Positions 1-10,291 are shown, counted from the stretch's first letter. The stretch is DNA of 64,000 nt from Catenovulum agarivorans DS-2 (GCF_000568405.1 NZ_ARZY01000003.1:107990-171989); one strand, 5' to 3'. A program made the numbers and translations. The notes: generated by a model from the sequence alone, not told the origin.

Positions 1-935
1 GTGATTAAATAGTGGGTGAGTAGCTTAGCTGAAAAATATAAAGCAGCATAATCATCTGGTGTCCAGGATGGATAAGCAGTAAATAACTCGTGCGGCTCAA
101 GCACATAATCTTGCTGTTCAAACTTGTTTAACTCATTCGCAATTGTATAGTTCTGTATCGCTGAACTTTCAAAATACTCGGCTAAACCTTCATTAATTAC
201 TCTGGCCGTAAAACCAAAAAAATATTGGTTAAGCCGATGAATGCTCTCGTGCACCGCAGTTTCAACGCTTTGCTCTAAAGTAATTAAATTAACAAAAGCC
301 AAATTGGTATACGGAAAATACACGCCGATACTAGATTGGCCATCAAAAGAAATTTGCTCCAATAAATCTATATATTCGTCACGCTCTGGTAGTAAAAACA
401 GCACAATTTCGGTCGGTTTGATTAAACTAAACGACAGCTCTTGCGAATAAACTTTTAATACATCCAACAAACGGTTTTTATATAAAGCCCAAAACGCATC
501 GTTAAAACCAATAGGATAAATGACCTGCACTGACAAGGTATCGTTTATTTTCAGTTTGCCATATAGGTAGTCATGTTGGGTGAAGGTGTCTTCTAGCATA
601 TACATAACTTGCTGATATAAATCTTCATCTTTTTCTATGGCGCAGTTGTTAATGCTCGTGGTGTTGGCAAGCAGTTGGCCAACATCAAATACCTGCTGCT
701 CGGGCACAACAACCTCTAATTGTTCGGCTGGCTTAGAATCGTTAGTTTCTAGCGGCTTTAACCCAAGCTTATCTAAGGTTCGTACACTGGGTGTAGGAGG
801 TGTTTTATTCGCTTGAGTTGGCTGTGGTGGTGCTTGGTTAGTATCGGGGTACAAAAAAAACAACAGCGCAGCTATAACAGCCAATAAACTGAATAGAATA
901 GTAAATAAATTATTGGGTTGCTGATTATGCGCCAC
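1..935 (-). CDS. Membrane-anchored HExxH metallopeptidase-like protein (3' end outside window)
   Basis: This frame is open on the minus strand from a GTG at 935 to the window edge, so about 311 residues are visible and the C-terminus is missing. An in-frame TAG lies three codons upstream, so the GTG is the only sensible start. Residues about 8-28 form one hydrophobic segment (signal anchor), followed by a Pro/Thr/Gln-rich linker. The zinc-binding motif HESIH (HExxH) lies at residues 229-233, and NEGLAEYFE about 20 residues later supplies a plausible third-ligand glutamate. That layout is typical of gluzincin (peptidase MA-like) metallopeptidases. It would act in the periplasm, tethered to the inner membrane. 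Substrate unknown; the family is inferred from the motif only. Confidence 0.7.
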   Translation of the reverse strand, partial: MAHNQQPNNLFTILFSLLAVIAALLFFLYPDTNQAPPQPTQANKTPPTPSVRTLDKLGLKPLETNDSKPAEQLEVVVPEQQVFDVGQLLANTTSINNCAIEKDEDLYQQVMYMLEDTFTQHDYLYGKLKINDTLSVQVIYPIGFNDAFWALYKNRLLDVLKVYSQELSFSLIKPTEIVLFLLPERDEYIDLLEQISFDGQSSIGVYFPYTNLAFVNLITLEQSVETAVHESIHRLNQYFFGFTARVINEGLAEYFESSAIQNYTIANELNKFEQQDYVLEPHELFTAYPSWTPDDYAALYFSAKLLTHYLI

Positions 936-980
936 GACTTGCTAAGAATTTTTATTTGGATTAGCGGTTAAGTTAACTGT

Positions 981-1169
981 AGTTGCAGACAAAGTAAATG
1001 GAATGGTTTTATCATGTTTGGTTTTGCGAAGAATCAGCAAGATAATATCAGCAAAAAAGTATTAAAAACGTTGAGATGAATGGCCAAAGAATTGCTCAGT
1101 TATAGCGAGGAGCAGATATTAACTGCGATTAATAAAGGTGAATTAATAGAGGTAAAACACAATGAGTAA
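981..1169 (+). pseudogene. RelE/HigB-type toxin remnant (COG4737-like), truncated and interrupted by a stop
   Basis: One continuous frame resembles the C-terminal half of RelE/ParE-family toxins of the COG4737 type. It has KWNGFIMFGFAKN, then QQDNISKKVLKTLR, then MAKELLSYSEEQI and a GELIEV end. A TGA at 1077-1079 interrupts it exactly where the family continues without a break, and a TAA at 969-971 closes the frame upstream. The N-terminal half expected for this family (about 60 residues) is missing. The end overlaps the next start codon by 8 bases, the usual toxin-first HigBA order. I read it as a dead toxin gene. The assignment rests on remembered family sequence, not a search. Confidence 0.65.
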
Positions 1170-1371
1170 CAACATTTTAGATGTGATGCATGAAACAGCG
1201 AAAGGTCTTGCTGATGCTGGTGTTATGGATGTGCAAACTATGCGTAAATTCGACGCTTTATGTTTACCCGAAGTTGAGCAATATGGAGCTTCTGAAAAAG
1301 AAGCAACTTATGCTGCAGCCAAAGCTGTTGCTGACAAACCCTTGGTTATCCCAAATTTAACTGCTTGTTAA
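1162..1371 (+). pseudogene. Truncated HigA-type antitoxin
   Basis: This 69-residue product starts at ATG 1162 behind a GAGG ribosome-binding site. Residues 1-36 (ILDVMHETAKGLADAG, then VMDVQTMRKFDALCLP) match the start of HTH antitoxins that accompany COG4737-type toxins. Beyond residue 36 it diverges into an Ala-rich tail, and the helix-turn-helix DNA-binding domain that should follow is absent. Together with the broken toxin just upstream this is a decayed toxin-antitoxin pair. The short protein may still be translated, but autoregulation through an HTH is not possible. Confidence 0.6.
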
Positions 1372-1442
1372 AAATTTGCAAATACAAAACCTTTGACATA
1401 ATATGTCTTCCGTTCAATTCGAATTAATCACGAGGGAAAGTT

Positions 1443-2333
1443 ATGTCATTGAATGCATTATCATCTAATCAAACTGTTACCAACAAACTTAAATTTGGCT
1501 CAAGTATCGTCTTTGCAATTATCGCTATCTCGATTGTGTTTAGCAGTGTGTATACGGTTGAGGAAGGGCATGTCGGCATTGTTAAACGTTTTGGCGAAGC
1601 CAAATATCAAGAAAATCCAGGGCTACATTTTAAACTACCTTTTATCGACTCGGTTGAGCCAATCGAAGTGCGTACGCGTAAAAATGCTGAAAAAATGGCA
1701 TCTAGCACTAAAGAGCAAATGCCAGTTACGATTGCTGTAAGTGTTAACTGGACGGTCGACAAAAACGCTGCGTTAGACTTATTTAGAAAATATGGTGGTT
1801 TAGTGCAATTCGAGCAACGTATTTTAGATCCGCGTTTTCGTTCTGCCACTAAAGATACTATTCCAAGATATGAAGCTGAGCAGTTAATCCAAGACCGCGC
1901 ACTGGCCATTCAAGGCATAGAGCAAAGGCTGATTGAAGAAATGGAAAGCTTTCCAGTGGTGGTGGATAACATTCAAATTGAAAATATCGAACTACCAGCA
2001 AAATATATTCAGTCAATTGAAATTAAACAAACAGAGAAAAATTTAGCCGCAGCCGAAGAGCATAAACTTGAACGCCAACGTTTAGAAGCCTTGCGTGAAG
2101 TAAATACTGCTGATGCTAAAGCACAAGGTATTATTAAAGTCGCTGAAGCTGAGGCAAAAGCTATTGTGTTAAAAGGTCAAGCTGAAGCCACTGCAATTGA
2201 GGCCAAAGCCAAAGCACTGCACAATAATCCGCTAATTGTGAGTTTGACCGAAGCGCAAAATTGGGATGGTAAATTACCAAGCACGATTATGGGTGAGGGG
2301 AGCTTACCTATTTTGGATATGCGTAAAAACTAG
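1443..2333 (+). CDS. SPFH/prohibitin-family membrane protein
   Basis: A 296-aa SPFH (band 7) protein. Residues about 20-38 are a single transmembrane helix. The VEEGHVGIVKRFGEA stretch opens the SPFH domain, which runs to about residue 200 and is followed by a long charged Ala/Glu/Lys coiled coil (about 195-265). Prohibitin-like proteins assemble into large membrane-associated rings and influence membrane proteases and membrane order; the specific partner here is unknown. Start supported by GAGGGAAAG before ATG. A 13-bp palindrome, GACATAATATGTC (1395-1407), lies about 40 bp upstream and could be an operator. No NfeD partner gene is adjacent, so this is a prohibitin-like rather than flotillin/NfeD locus. 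Confidence 0.85.
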   Translation: MSLNALSSNQTVTNKLKFGSSIVFAIIAISIVFSSVYTVEEGHVGIVKRFGEAKYQENPGLHFKLPFIDSVEPIEVRTRKNAEKMASSTKEQMPVTIAVSVNWTVDKNAALDLFRKYGGLVQFEQRILDPRFRSATKDTIPRYEAEQLIQDRALAIQGIEQRLIEEMESFPVVVDNIQIENIELPAKYIQSIEIKQTEKNLAAAEEHKLERQRLEALREVNTADAKAQGIIKVAEAEAKAIVLKGQAEATAIEAKAKALHNNPLIVSLTEAQNWDGKLPSTIMGEGSLPILDMRKN

Positions 2334-2368
2334 TATGCGCATAGAGTTCTTAGTTTTAAGTTAAAATT

Positions 2369-2430
2369 AGGCTTGCTCAGCACATTAGACGCTAGCAAGC
2401 CTTTGGTTTAAGTTAATACCTTAAACCAAA
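2369..2430. terminator. Two hairpins between convergent genes
   Basis: AGGCTTGCT (2369-2377) pairs with AGCAAGCCT (2394-2402). TTTGGTTTAAG (2402-2412) pairs with CTTAAACCAAA (2420-2430), which overlaps the end of fghA. They sit between the convergent SPFH and fghA genes and are followed by short T/A stretches only, so termination is plausible but not certain. Confidence 0.45.
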
Positions 2431-3263
2431 TACCCCGCATGAAACGCTAAATGTTTATCAATAAAACTGCTGATAAAAAAGTAGCTGTGGTCGTAACCTT
2501 CATGCGCTGTGTAGTTTAATGTAAAGCCTTTTTCTGCTGCTATATCTAACAAAGCTTGTGGCGTTAGTTGGTTGTGTAAAAACTGATCTGCTAAACCTTG
2601 TTCAATCATTATCGGTTGAATTGAGCTTGCCTGTTTTAGCAATTCGCAACTGTCATATTCAGCCCAAGTTGTTTTGTCTTCACCTAAATAACCACTAAAA
2701 GCTTTATGCCCCCACGGAACTTGTGTTGGGTTTACTATAGGTGAAAAGGCAGAAATCGACTGATAACTTGTTGGATTTTTAAGGCCAATAGTTAAAGCGC
2801 CATGCCCACCCATTGAATGACCGCTAATTGATCTTTTGTCTGAAACATTAAACTCTGCTTCAATCAACTCCGGCAACTCTTGGGTAATATAGCTATACAT
2901 TTGGTAGTGCTGTGCAAACGGCGCTTGTATGGCATTTAAATAAAAACCAGCACCTAAACCAAAGTCGTATGCGCCTTCTTTATCATCGGCAACGTCGTTA
3001 CCGCGTGGGCTGGTATCAGGTGCAACTATACAAATTCCCAGCTCAGCAGCCTTTTTAAATGCACCTGCTTTTTGCATAAAATTTTCATCTGTACAGGTTA
3101 AACCCGACAGCCAGTACAATACTGGAACTTTTTGCCCTTGTGCAATTTGTGGCGGCAAAAAAATTGCAAAAGTCATTTCACAATTATTGACGGATGATTG
3201 ATGGCTAAAGCGCTGGTGCCAACCACCAGCAACTTTGTTTTCACTTAACTTAGTTAATGACAT
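2421..3263 (-). CDS. fghA: S-formylglutathione hydrolase
   Basis: This 280-aa esterase-D family protein hydrolyses S-formylglutathione to formate and glutathione, the second step of formaldehyde detoxification, in the cytoplasm. The nucleophile elbow SGHSMGGHGAL is near residue 150. The oxyanion region WLSGLTCTDENF and the C-terminal His motif EGYDHSYFF complete the hydrolase signature. The length matches the family. It lies 8 bp downstream of the glutathione-dependent formaldehyde dehydrogenase gene on the same strand, so the two form an operon in reaction order. No FrmR-type repressor gene is present here. Confidence 0.95.
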   Translation of the reverse strand: MSLTKLSENKVAGGWHQRFSHQSSVNNCEMTFAIFLPPQIAQGQKVPVLYWLSGLTCTDENFMQKAGAFKKAAELGICIVAPDTSPRGNDVADDKEGAYDFGLGAGFYLNAIQAPFAQHYQMYSYITQELPELIEAEFNVSDKRSISGHSMGGHGALTIGLKNPTSYQSISAFSPIVNPTQVPWGHKAFSGYLGEDKTTWAEYDSCELLKQASSIQPIMIEQGLADQFLHNQLTPQALLDIAAEKGFTLNYTAHEGYDHSYFFISSFIDKHLAFHAGYLV

Positions 3264-3271
3264 TTATTTGC

Positions 3272-4414
<1,143 letters not shown>

Positions 4415-4553
4415 CTAGTAAATTTGTTATTTATATTTGCTTGTTATGGTAGCTGAGTTTTGCACTGTGTTAAACCCTGCTTGTTTATCACAATGGCAGA
4501 TAATGAATATAGTATAGTTAATGATTTTTCTTAGGTGGTAATTGTTAGGGATA

Positions 4554-4583
4554 GCTGAACTTGTTAGAGCTCGCAAGTTCAGC
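4554..4583. terminator. Hairpin downstream of the cytochrome gene
   Basis: GCTGAACTTG (4554-4563) pairs perfectly with CAAGTTCAGC (4574-4583), 37 bp beyond the stop of the leftward cytochrome gene. There is no T-run after it on the minus strand, so it may be a weak or factor-assisted terminator or a 3'-end stabilising stem. Confidence 0.4.
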
Positions 4584-4619
4584 AATGTAATAAGGATAAC
4601 AAGCGCCTAAAACTGCATA

Positions 4620-7034
4620 CTATTGAAAATCTTTCATAGTATAAGGCTGATTTTGCCCTTGAGTGGCTTCTCGTACCTTTTTTATCACTTCAGGTGACAC
4701 TTCACCGTCGGTGTCAGCTGTGTTGGCCCATGTGTTACGAATATAGGTCGCTATTGCCGCTAGGTCTTGGTCGGATATATCAGGTCTAGTTGCGTAACCA
4801 GGCATAATTGCGCTGGTACGCCAAGTCATCCAGCCTATTTTTATTGGTCCCTGTAAACCATGCAATAATACTTTTGCGAGCTTTTCTTCAGACTCAATCA
4901 CCCATTCGCTTTTCCAAAATGTTGGCCCTAAACCCGAAATGCCGTCACCATCTGGACCATGGCAACCTGCACAGCCACCTCTGCCCATAAACAGCTCTTT
5001 ACCCTGATCATACAGTTGTATACCAAGTTCAGAAAGTTGCGCGCGGTTGTTTATCTCTGCTGGTTTTTTACCTAAATTGTTCATAATGTACATAAATTCT
5101 GAGTCTGGATATTCACCATTGTGCATGGCCAAAAATTCGGCTGCGCGTGTATTTAAACCACTGGCTACTGCTTGACGGATGTATGGCTGTGGTAAATATT
5201 GGTCGAGTATTTGTTTTAATAAAATGAGCACATTATCTGATTGCAAAGCGGCCGCGGTCACTGCAGATTGCAATGCAAAGTCGTAGTTATTTTTCGAGAG
5301 CTCAATGGCTTTATCAACAAATGTTTGGTGGGCCGGCTTCGGCAGTTTAGCTGCGACTGCTATTGCTGCTTTTTTGCTACTGGCTGGCAATTTAGCACTG
5401 TTTAAAACAGAGTTCACACTGGCTAAATCCACGGCATCTAATCCATATAAAGTCCATAATAGGTTGATGCTGGCAACTTCGTTGTTGGTTGAGCTGAGCT
5501 GTTGTTTTATGCGGTTAATTGCTGCTTGAGTGTCGGCTTGATTTGTTGCTATCAGTGCATGCTGAACTATCATTTGTCTTGCTGTGTCGCGCCACCAGCC
5601 ATTGGCATGGCTTAAAAACTCTACCAATTGTAACGATGATTTATTGGTAAGGTTAGGTTGTTTACCCGCAGGGGCATTAGCCCAACGTAACCGATAAATT
5701 CGCCCCATTGTATGGTTGCCTTTATCTAAATCACGTTGTTTTATCTGGTTGCCTAAATAACTGGTTAAAAATTCTTTATGTTGAATAATCCCATGGTACA
5801 TATCTACTATATACAGTGAGCCATCGGGTGCTGTGTATAAATTAACCGGGCGGAATCTTTCATCCGTTGAAGTTAATATTTCTTGTTGAGGAAATATCGC
5901 TGTACCTGCAAGCTCACCGACTTTTTCTTCAATAAAACGAGCGCTAATTAGGTTACCCGCAGGCTCTGGAGTTAAACCCATGCCATAATATTTTTTAGGG
6001 AAGTTATCACCGCGGTAAATCAAACTGCCGCTGGCGGCGGTAAACTGTTTAAGTTTGCCATAGTTTTTTTCGTCAGTGTGTAATAATCCATGCACATAAC
6101 CACGGTTTACGCCTGGGTTCATTCTAGCTGGGTAAATATTATTGGTGCCAATTGAGTGTGCACCCATTTTGGGCCAATAGCCCGGATTATGTCTAAGCGA
6201 ACCTGGCAATAAATATTCGCCCTGAAGTGGCTGGCTGTTGCCATTGTGATAAAGCCGGCCTTGGTCATCCATGGTTAACCCCCACTGACCGCGGTAGTCG
6301 GATTGACCTTTAATTAGTTTCCAATATTGGTTGCGATAGATTTCTTTGCTACCTCTGGGTACAGGTGCATTGTGAGCTAACACTTGGTATTTTTTGGCAC
6401 TTTTTGCGTTGTAGTACCAATTGTCTATGCCATAAAGCATAGTGTTGGTTTTATGCTCTACATTGCCACCTTCTGCATATGTGGCATCGGCAACTTGGCG
6501 ATTTTTAACGACAATTTCGCCACCTTCTTCATCTAATTCAACAAAATAGAGCTGTTGATTATCCGCATAAAAAAGACCACCTTCCACCATTGCAATGGTG
6601 CGCGGCATTTCAATATCGGTTAATAACTCAGTGCGTTTATCAACTTTGCCATCCCCATTGGTGTCTTCTAATACGGCGATACTTCCATCAGGCATATGTT
6701 CTGTGCTGCCTGTTAGGTCTTGCATAAAGCGGGTCATTTTACAAACAAATATCCGCCCGTTACCGTCAAAAGCTAACGCGACTGGGTTAAATATATTAGG
6801 CTCTGAAACGACATTTTCGAGTACAAAGCCAGGTTGTAATTGGAATGATTTTAATGCCTGTTCGACCGTTAAAATAGGTGAAGGTGGAATATGCTCTGCT
6901 GGAATAATGTCTTCCATTACATGGCCGGCTCTGTCGCCTTTAAAGGTGATTTTTTTGTCTGCTTCTGCACTTATCGAGTGCATACTCATGAATAGTTGGC
7001 TAATGACCGCGGCTTGGATAAATGATTTTTTCAT
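4620..7034 (-). CDS. Periplasmic beta-propeller dehydrogenase-like protein with C-terminal cytochrome c
   Basis: An 804-aa exported protein (signal peptide ending near ISAEA, residue about 24). Residues about 50-460 look like a beta-propeller of the PQQ/sorbosone-dehydrogenase-like class, with blade motifs such as VALAFDGNGRIFVC, PRTIAMVEGG and LYTAPDGSLYIVDMYHG. Residues about 470-650 are helical, HEAT-like repeats. A mono-haem cytochrome c domain follows, with CAGCH at residues 688-692 and a downstream Met ligand candidate in SAIMPGYA. This is the layout of the 'PVC-type haem-binding' proteins abundant in Planctomycetes. The likely role is oxidising a sugar with electrons passed to the respiratory chain; substrate unknown. 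Third gene of the GH50-DUF1080 operon. Confidence 0.75.
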   Translation of the reverse strand: MKKSFIQAAVISQLFMSMHSISAEADKKITFKGDRAGHVMEDIIPAEHIPPSPILTVEQALKSFQLQPGFVLENVVSEPNIFNPVALAFDGNGRIFVCKMTRFMQDLTGSTEHMPDGSIAVLEDTNGDGKVDKRTELLTDIEMPRTIAMVEGGLFYADNQQLYFVELDEEGGEIVVKNRQVADATYAEGGNVEHKTNTMLYGIDNWYYNAKSAKKYQVLAHNAPVPRGSKEIYRNQYWKLIKGQSDYRGQWGLTMDDQGRLYHNGNSQPLQGEYLLPGSLRHNPGYWPKMGAHSIGTNNIYPARMNPGVNRGYVHGLLHTDEKNYGKLKQFTAASGSLIYRGDNFPKKYYGMGLTPEPAGNLISARFIEEKVGELAGTAIFPQQEILTSTDERFRPVNLYTAPDGSLYIVDMYHGIIQHKEFLTSYLGNQIKQRDLDKGNHTMGRIYRLRWANAPAGKQPNLTNKSSLQLVEFLSHANGWWRDTARQMIVQHALIATNQADTQAAINRIKQQLSSTNNEVASINLLWTLYGLDAVDLASVNSVLNSAKLPASSKKAAIAVAAKLPKPAHQTFVDKAIELSKNNYDFALQSAVTAAALQSDNVLILLKQILDQYLPQPYIRQAVASGLNTRAAEFLAMHNGEYPDSEFMYIMNNLGKKPAEINNRAQLSELGIQLYDQGKELFMGRGGCAGCHGPDGDGISGLGPTFWKSEWVIESEEKLAKVLLHGLQGPIKIGWMTWRTSAIMPGYATRPDISDQDLAAIATYIRNTWANTADTDGEVSPEVIKKVREATQGQNQPYTMKDFQ

Positions 7035-7058
7035 AACGAACTCTAGCTATATCGTCGA

Positions 7059-7772
7059 TTATTTTTCTTCAATTCGAATGTTACGGAACAAAACAGTGTT
7101 GCTGGTATCGCCGTTTTGCTTAAATTGCCAACTACCATGATGTTGAATACCGATTAAACCTTCGCTCGACTTGGTATCAATTACATGTGTGGTTAAAACA
7201 TCATTGACCCAAATTTTTATTTCGGGGCCGATAGCACTGATTTTGTAATGATTCCACTCTAGGTGTTTATACGCGTTGGCTTTTGCTTCAGTCCACTCGG
7301 GCGAGAGGTTTTGTTTAAAATCATCATCTGGAGCAGAGCGCTCAGGGTGAATTGGGTGCAGCCATTGGCGAGCTGTTCCTTGTTCATAGAGGCCGCCACT
7401 CCATTTACGTTTGCTTGGGTCTATCTCAGCTTGGTAGCCATATGCATAGTGGCCGTCAAATTTATCCGAAGGGCGGGTATTGGCACGAAAGATAATACCA
7501 GAATTAGAATATTCTTTAACATCTGGCATTTTTACTTCAAGTTCTAATACGAAGTCTGAGTATTTTTCTTTGGTTAAATAGAACCAATTTCCGGTTGAAA
7601 TGAGTTCAACTTCACCAGTGTCCTGGTTGAAGTTTGCTTGCCCATAAGGGTAGACGTTTTGCCAATTTTGCTGGTTTTGACTGATTAGAGAAGGGCTGTT
7701 GTTACAACCTAAAATGTTTATCCCTAATAACAGCAAAACCAGACTTTTGTAATGTCTGGTTTTGTTTTTCAT
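7059..7772 (-). CDS. DUF1080 (3-keto-disaccharide hydrolase-type) lipoprotein
   Basis: A 237-aa lipoprotein with lipobox ILGC near residue 23. The rest is a concanavalin-like beta-sandwich of the DUF1080 family: FVLELEVKMPD, then NSGIIFRANT, then YGYQAEIDPSK and WNHYKISAIGPEIKIWVND. Some members of this family act on 3-keto glycosides produced by C3 oxidation; others may only bind glycans. It lies 51 bp after the GH50 gene and 24 bp before the cytochrome c protein on the same strand, so co-transcription is likely. That grouping favours an oxidative step in galactan-oligosaccharide breakdown at the envelope. Activity is inferred. Confidence 0.85.
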   Translation of the reverse strand: MKNKTRHYKSLVLLLLGINILGCNNSPSLISQNQQNWQNVYPYGQANFNQDTGEVELISTGNWFYLTKEKYSDFVLELEVKMPDVKEYSNSGIIFRANTRPSDKFDGHYAYGYQAEIDPSKRKWSGGLYEQGTARQWLHPIHPERSAPDDDFKQNLSPEWTEAKANAYKHLEWNHYKISAIGPEIKIWVNDVLTTHVIDTKSSEGLIGIQHHGSWQFKQNGDTSNTVLFRNIRIEEK

Positions 7773-7823
7773 AATGATTGAGTTTATATGTGAACTTTTT
7801 ATTTTAATCTATGAAATACATTA

Positions 7824-10151
7824 CTATTTTTTAACAGTATTGCCAAATTTTCTTTGGTATAAATTGGCGTTCACTTCTTTGGCTGCTTCAACCATTTGTT
7901 GATATGGCACGTCAGTAGTGGTTACAAAACCCGTATTATAGTTTTCGCCATCATAGGCTCGGCCAGTCAGTGGTGAGTCTAAATATTGAAACCAATGTGC
8001 ACCCACCATATAAGGGTTATCAATGACACTGTACATGTAGTCTTTATACATTTGCGCGCGGTCTTGTTGGTCGGCTGCATGAATTAACCCAGGGTGGTAT
8101 AAGCCCGTATCGCTGGTTGCCCCAATGTGAAATTCACCAATTAAACTGGGTTTGTCTAAACGCTCTAAAAACTCCCAGGCTTTAGGGTGAGCATATTCAC
8201 GGTAAAAGTTATAACTCATTATGTCGGCATATTGTGCGGCTGCATTGGCAGCTTCTGTAGTTAAACCCCAAGCCGCCATGCGTACACCCATATACATGTG
8301 ATTTGGGGCGACATCCGCTAATGCGTCGTGAACAATTTTGAAATATTCATTGGCATAGGTAAACGACATGTCAGATAAGTCGGCAACAACTGTGTCATTT
8401 AAGTCGGTAACTTTTACCCCTTTGCTAAAGGTCTGCCAAGAATCAATGTCGGTTTGCCATGCTTGGTTTAACGCTTGGATGCTTTGATATTTAGTTTGCA
8501 TCATTTCAGTCAATTTTGCTTTTAATGGGCTGTCTGAATCTTCCCGTGTTAGCGTATTTAGCACAATGCCATAGCGTCTTTGCAAGCTACTGTCGTTACC
8601 CCAGCTCTTTTCGTTATCGACAAAAATACCAATACACCAAGGGTTATTTTTAATTTCTTCGCCTATAACTTGAGCTGTGATAATTGCACGTCGTTTAAAT
8701 TCAGGATCAAACGGGTCTGGCATACGAGACCAAACGTCTTGACCTGAACTAACAGTTTTAAAGTCACCAATTATCCAGCCATTAGCAAAATACGGAATGC
8801 GATTCATCTGATAAAAGCTCGCATCAGTCCAATTACCTGTTGAAGTAAATCCCCAGTTTTTAAAACGTTTGATGGTTACATCTCGCCAAGTATCTAAATA
8901 TGAGTCTGGATATTCTTCGCCATAACGTCGTTCTAAATTTGCTTGATAAAAGCTGTAGGTTTCACCGTGTGCCATTGGCCCTTTATGTGATGAGCGGCGA
9001 TAGCTATAGTGGTTGGCTAATTCATGATCATAACCTGGCAACCAAGTAAACATTTTATGGCGCATGTCTGATCTGATATAACGTGTTTGTTGTGCTTGGT
9101 TTGATACTGGGCGTATGCCGAGTGAATCTTCTGGGGTTACATCTTCTGGATCTACGTATCTAACCGAGTCATCTTTAAAATCTACACCAGTAAAGGTTGT
9201 GGTGTTGGCGATGCGAATGTTGGCCAAAGCAGATGAAAAGAATAAGTGTCCTTCTGGGTCGACTATTGCCCATTTTCCATCGACTTTTTCTGTGCGGAAA
9301 TAGCCCGTGGCTTCAAGTTTTGGGCCACTTGCCCAGCCGCCAAATTTGCTGCGATCAGCCATAGTACCTTGCTGCTCAAGTTGGGCAATTTCAGCTTCAG
9401 CTAAGGCCTTTAATTGTTCGTCTGATGTTACTTTGGTTGGGTAGTCAAATTTATAGCTTTGGCCATACGCATCGGTTAAATCTTTTAGATAATCTTGATT
9501 GAACCTTGGGTTTTGTCGTACGCGCAGGTTATCTATTAACAAGGTTTTGTTATTTTTTATCGATTCAACAAAAAAGCGAACCGAAGTGATTTTATCTAGT
9601 TGCAGTTTTTTTGCTCCACGCATCCAAAACATTTTATGGTCATCTGATTGCCATGACTTTGGATCTTCACGCAAGCCGCTGTCTAATTCCAGTTGTGGGC
9701 CCTTGAGCAGCGCATAATAGGTGCCAGTATACTTAGCTGGAATACTAACGCTGCGAATATGTGGCCAGCCCGTGGCGTCTTTAATTTCAATGTAAATTTG
9801 AATCGACTCAGTTGATAAATTGCTGATGTCGGCCGCTAGATTAATATCGCCATATTGGCTCCAATCCCAAGGTTTTGCGGCTTTAAAACTAAGCTCTGAC
9901 TTGAGATGTGTTGCGTCAAACTCAATTTTTAACGCTTTATTGCCTTCTAGTTCGCTTGTATTTGCCAATTGCGCTTTGGCATTTAACGTTTTAAGCGTAT
10001 TTGGAAGACCCTGTTCAAAAGTCGCGATCGGCCAGCTCTGTTCGCCCTTTCGTTGTTGTGCTTGTTCCGGGGTTTGGTTTGTAGAAGCTGATTTATCACC
10101 ACATGCCGCAAGCATCAGTGCGACTAACGAGCTTAGATAGATCTTATTCAT
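7824..10151 (-). CDS. GH50 beta-agarase, lipoprotein
   Basis: A 775-aa lipoprotein (lipobox LAAC near residue 17). Residues about 40-215 form a carbohydrate-binding-like beta-sandwich. The GH50 barrel follows from about 250, with hallmark stretches GYFRTEKVDGKWAIVDPEG and FFSSALANIR. The two catalytic glutamates fit known GH50 agarases: E514 in VDNEKSWG (acid/base) and E673 in LIGEFHIGA (nucleophile). GH50 enzymes cleave beta-1,4 bonds of agarose, typically releasing neoagarobiose. Attachment is probably to an outer or inner membrane leaflet. First gene of the leftward operon; the ATTGTATACAAT palindrome lies about 50 bp upstream. Confidence 0.93.
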   Translation of the reverse strand: MNKIYLSSLVALMLAACGDKSASTNQTPEQAQQRKGEQSWPIATFEQGLPNTLKTLNAKAQLANTSELEGNKALKIEFDATHLKSELSFKAAKPWDWSQYGDINLAADISNLSTESIQIYIEIKDATGWPHIRSVSIPAKYTGTYYALLKGPQLELDSGLREDPKSWQSDDHKMFWMRGAKKLQLDKITSVRFFVESIKNNKTLLIDNLRVRQNPRFNQDYLKDLTDAYGQSYKFDYPTKVTSDEQLKALAEAEIAQLEQQGTMADRSKFGGWASGPKLEATGYFRTEKVDGKWAIVDPEGHLFFSSALANIRIANTTTFTGVDFKDDSVRYVDPEDVTPEDSLGIRPVSNQAQQTRYIRSDMRHKMFTWLPGYDHELANHYSYRRSSHKGPMAHGETYSFYQANLERRYGEEYPDSYLDTWRDVTIKRFKNWGFTSTGNWTDASFYQMNRIPYFANGWIIGDFKTVSSGQDVWSRMPDPFDPEFKRRAIITAQVIGEEIKNNPWCIGIFVDNEKSWGNDSSLQRRYGIVLNTLTREDSDSPLKAKLTEMMQTKYQSIQALNQAWQTDIDSWQTFSKGVKVTDLNDTVVADLSDMSFTYANEYFKIVHDALADVAPNHMYMGVRMAAWGLTTEAANAAAQYADIMSYNFYREYAHPKAWEFLERLDKPSLIGEFHIGATSDTGLYHPGLIHAADQQDRAQMYKDYMYSVIDNPYMVGAHWFQYLDSPLTGRAYDGENYNTGFVTTTDVPYQQMVEAAKEVNANLYQRKFGNTVKK

Positions 10152-10199
10152 ATTATTTCTCGAAATTAAAGTTGTAATTTTGTAATAGATTTTTATTTA

Positions 10200-10211
10200 A
10201 TTGTATACAAT
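10200..10211. promoter_or_regulatory. Perfect palindrome ATTGTATACAAT between divergent agarase genes
   Basis: This 12-bp perfect palindrome is central in the 140-bp divergent region between GH50 and GH86. The same arms (ATTGT, two bases, ACAAT) recur upstream of the TonB receptor and, with one mismatch, of GH2. It fits an operator for a dimeric repressor, possibly GntR-type, that would control both agarase transcripts. The regulator is not identified. Confidence 0.55.
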
Positions 10212-10291
10212 CTATCATTTGGTGTGTTATTTGTATATAAAATCTTTGGTTTTCATTTAAATAGTATATTCGAGTTATATAGAGGTGATAC

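Noticed and set aside
1077..1079. TGA in the toxin remnant read as selenocysteine
   Set aside because: RelE-type toxins are not selenoproteins, the N-terminal half is missing and no SECIS-like stem follows; decay is simpler.
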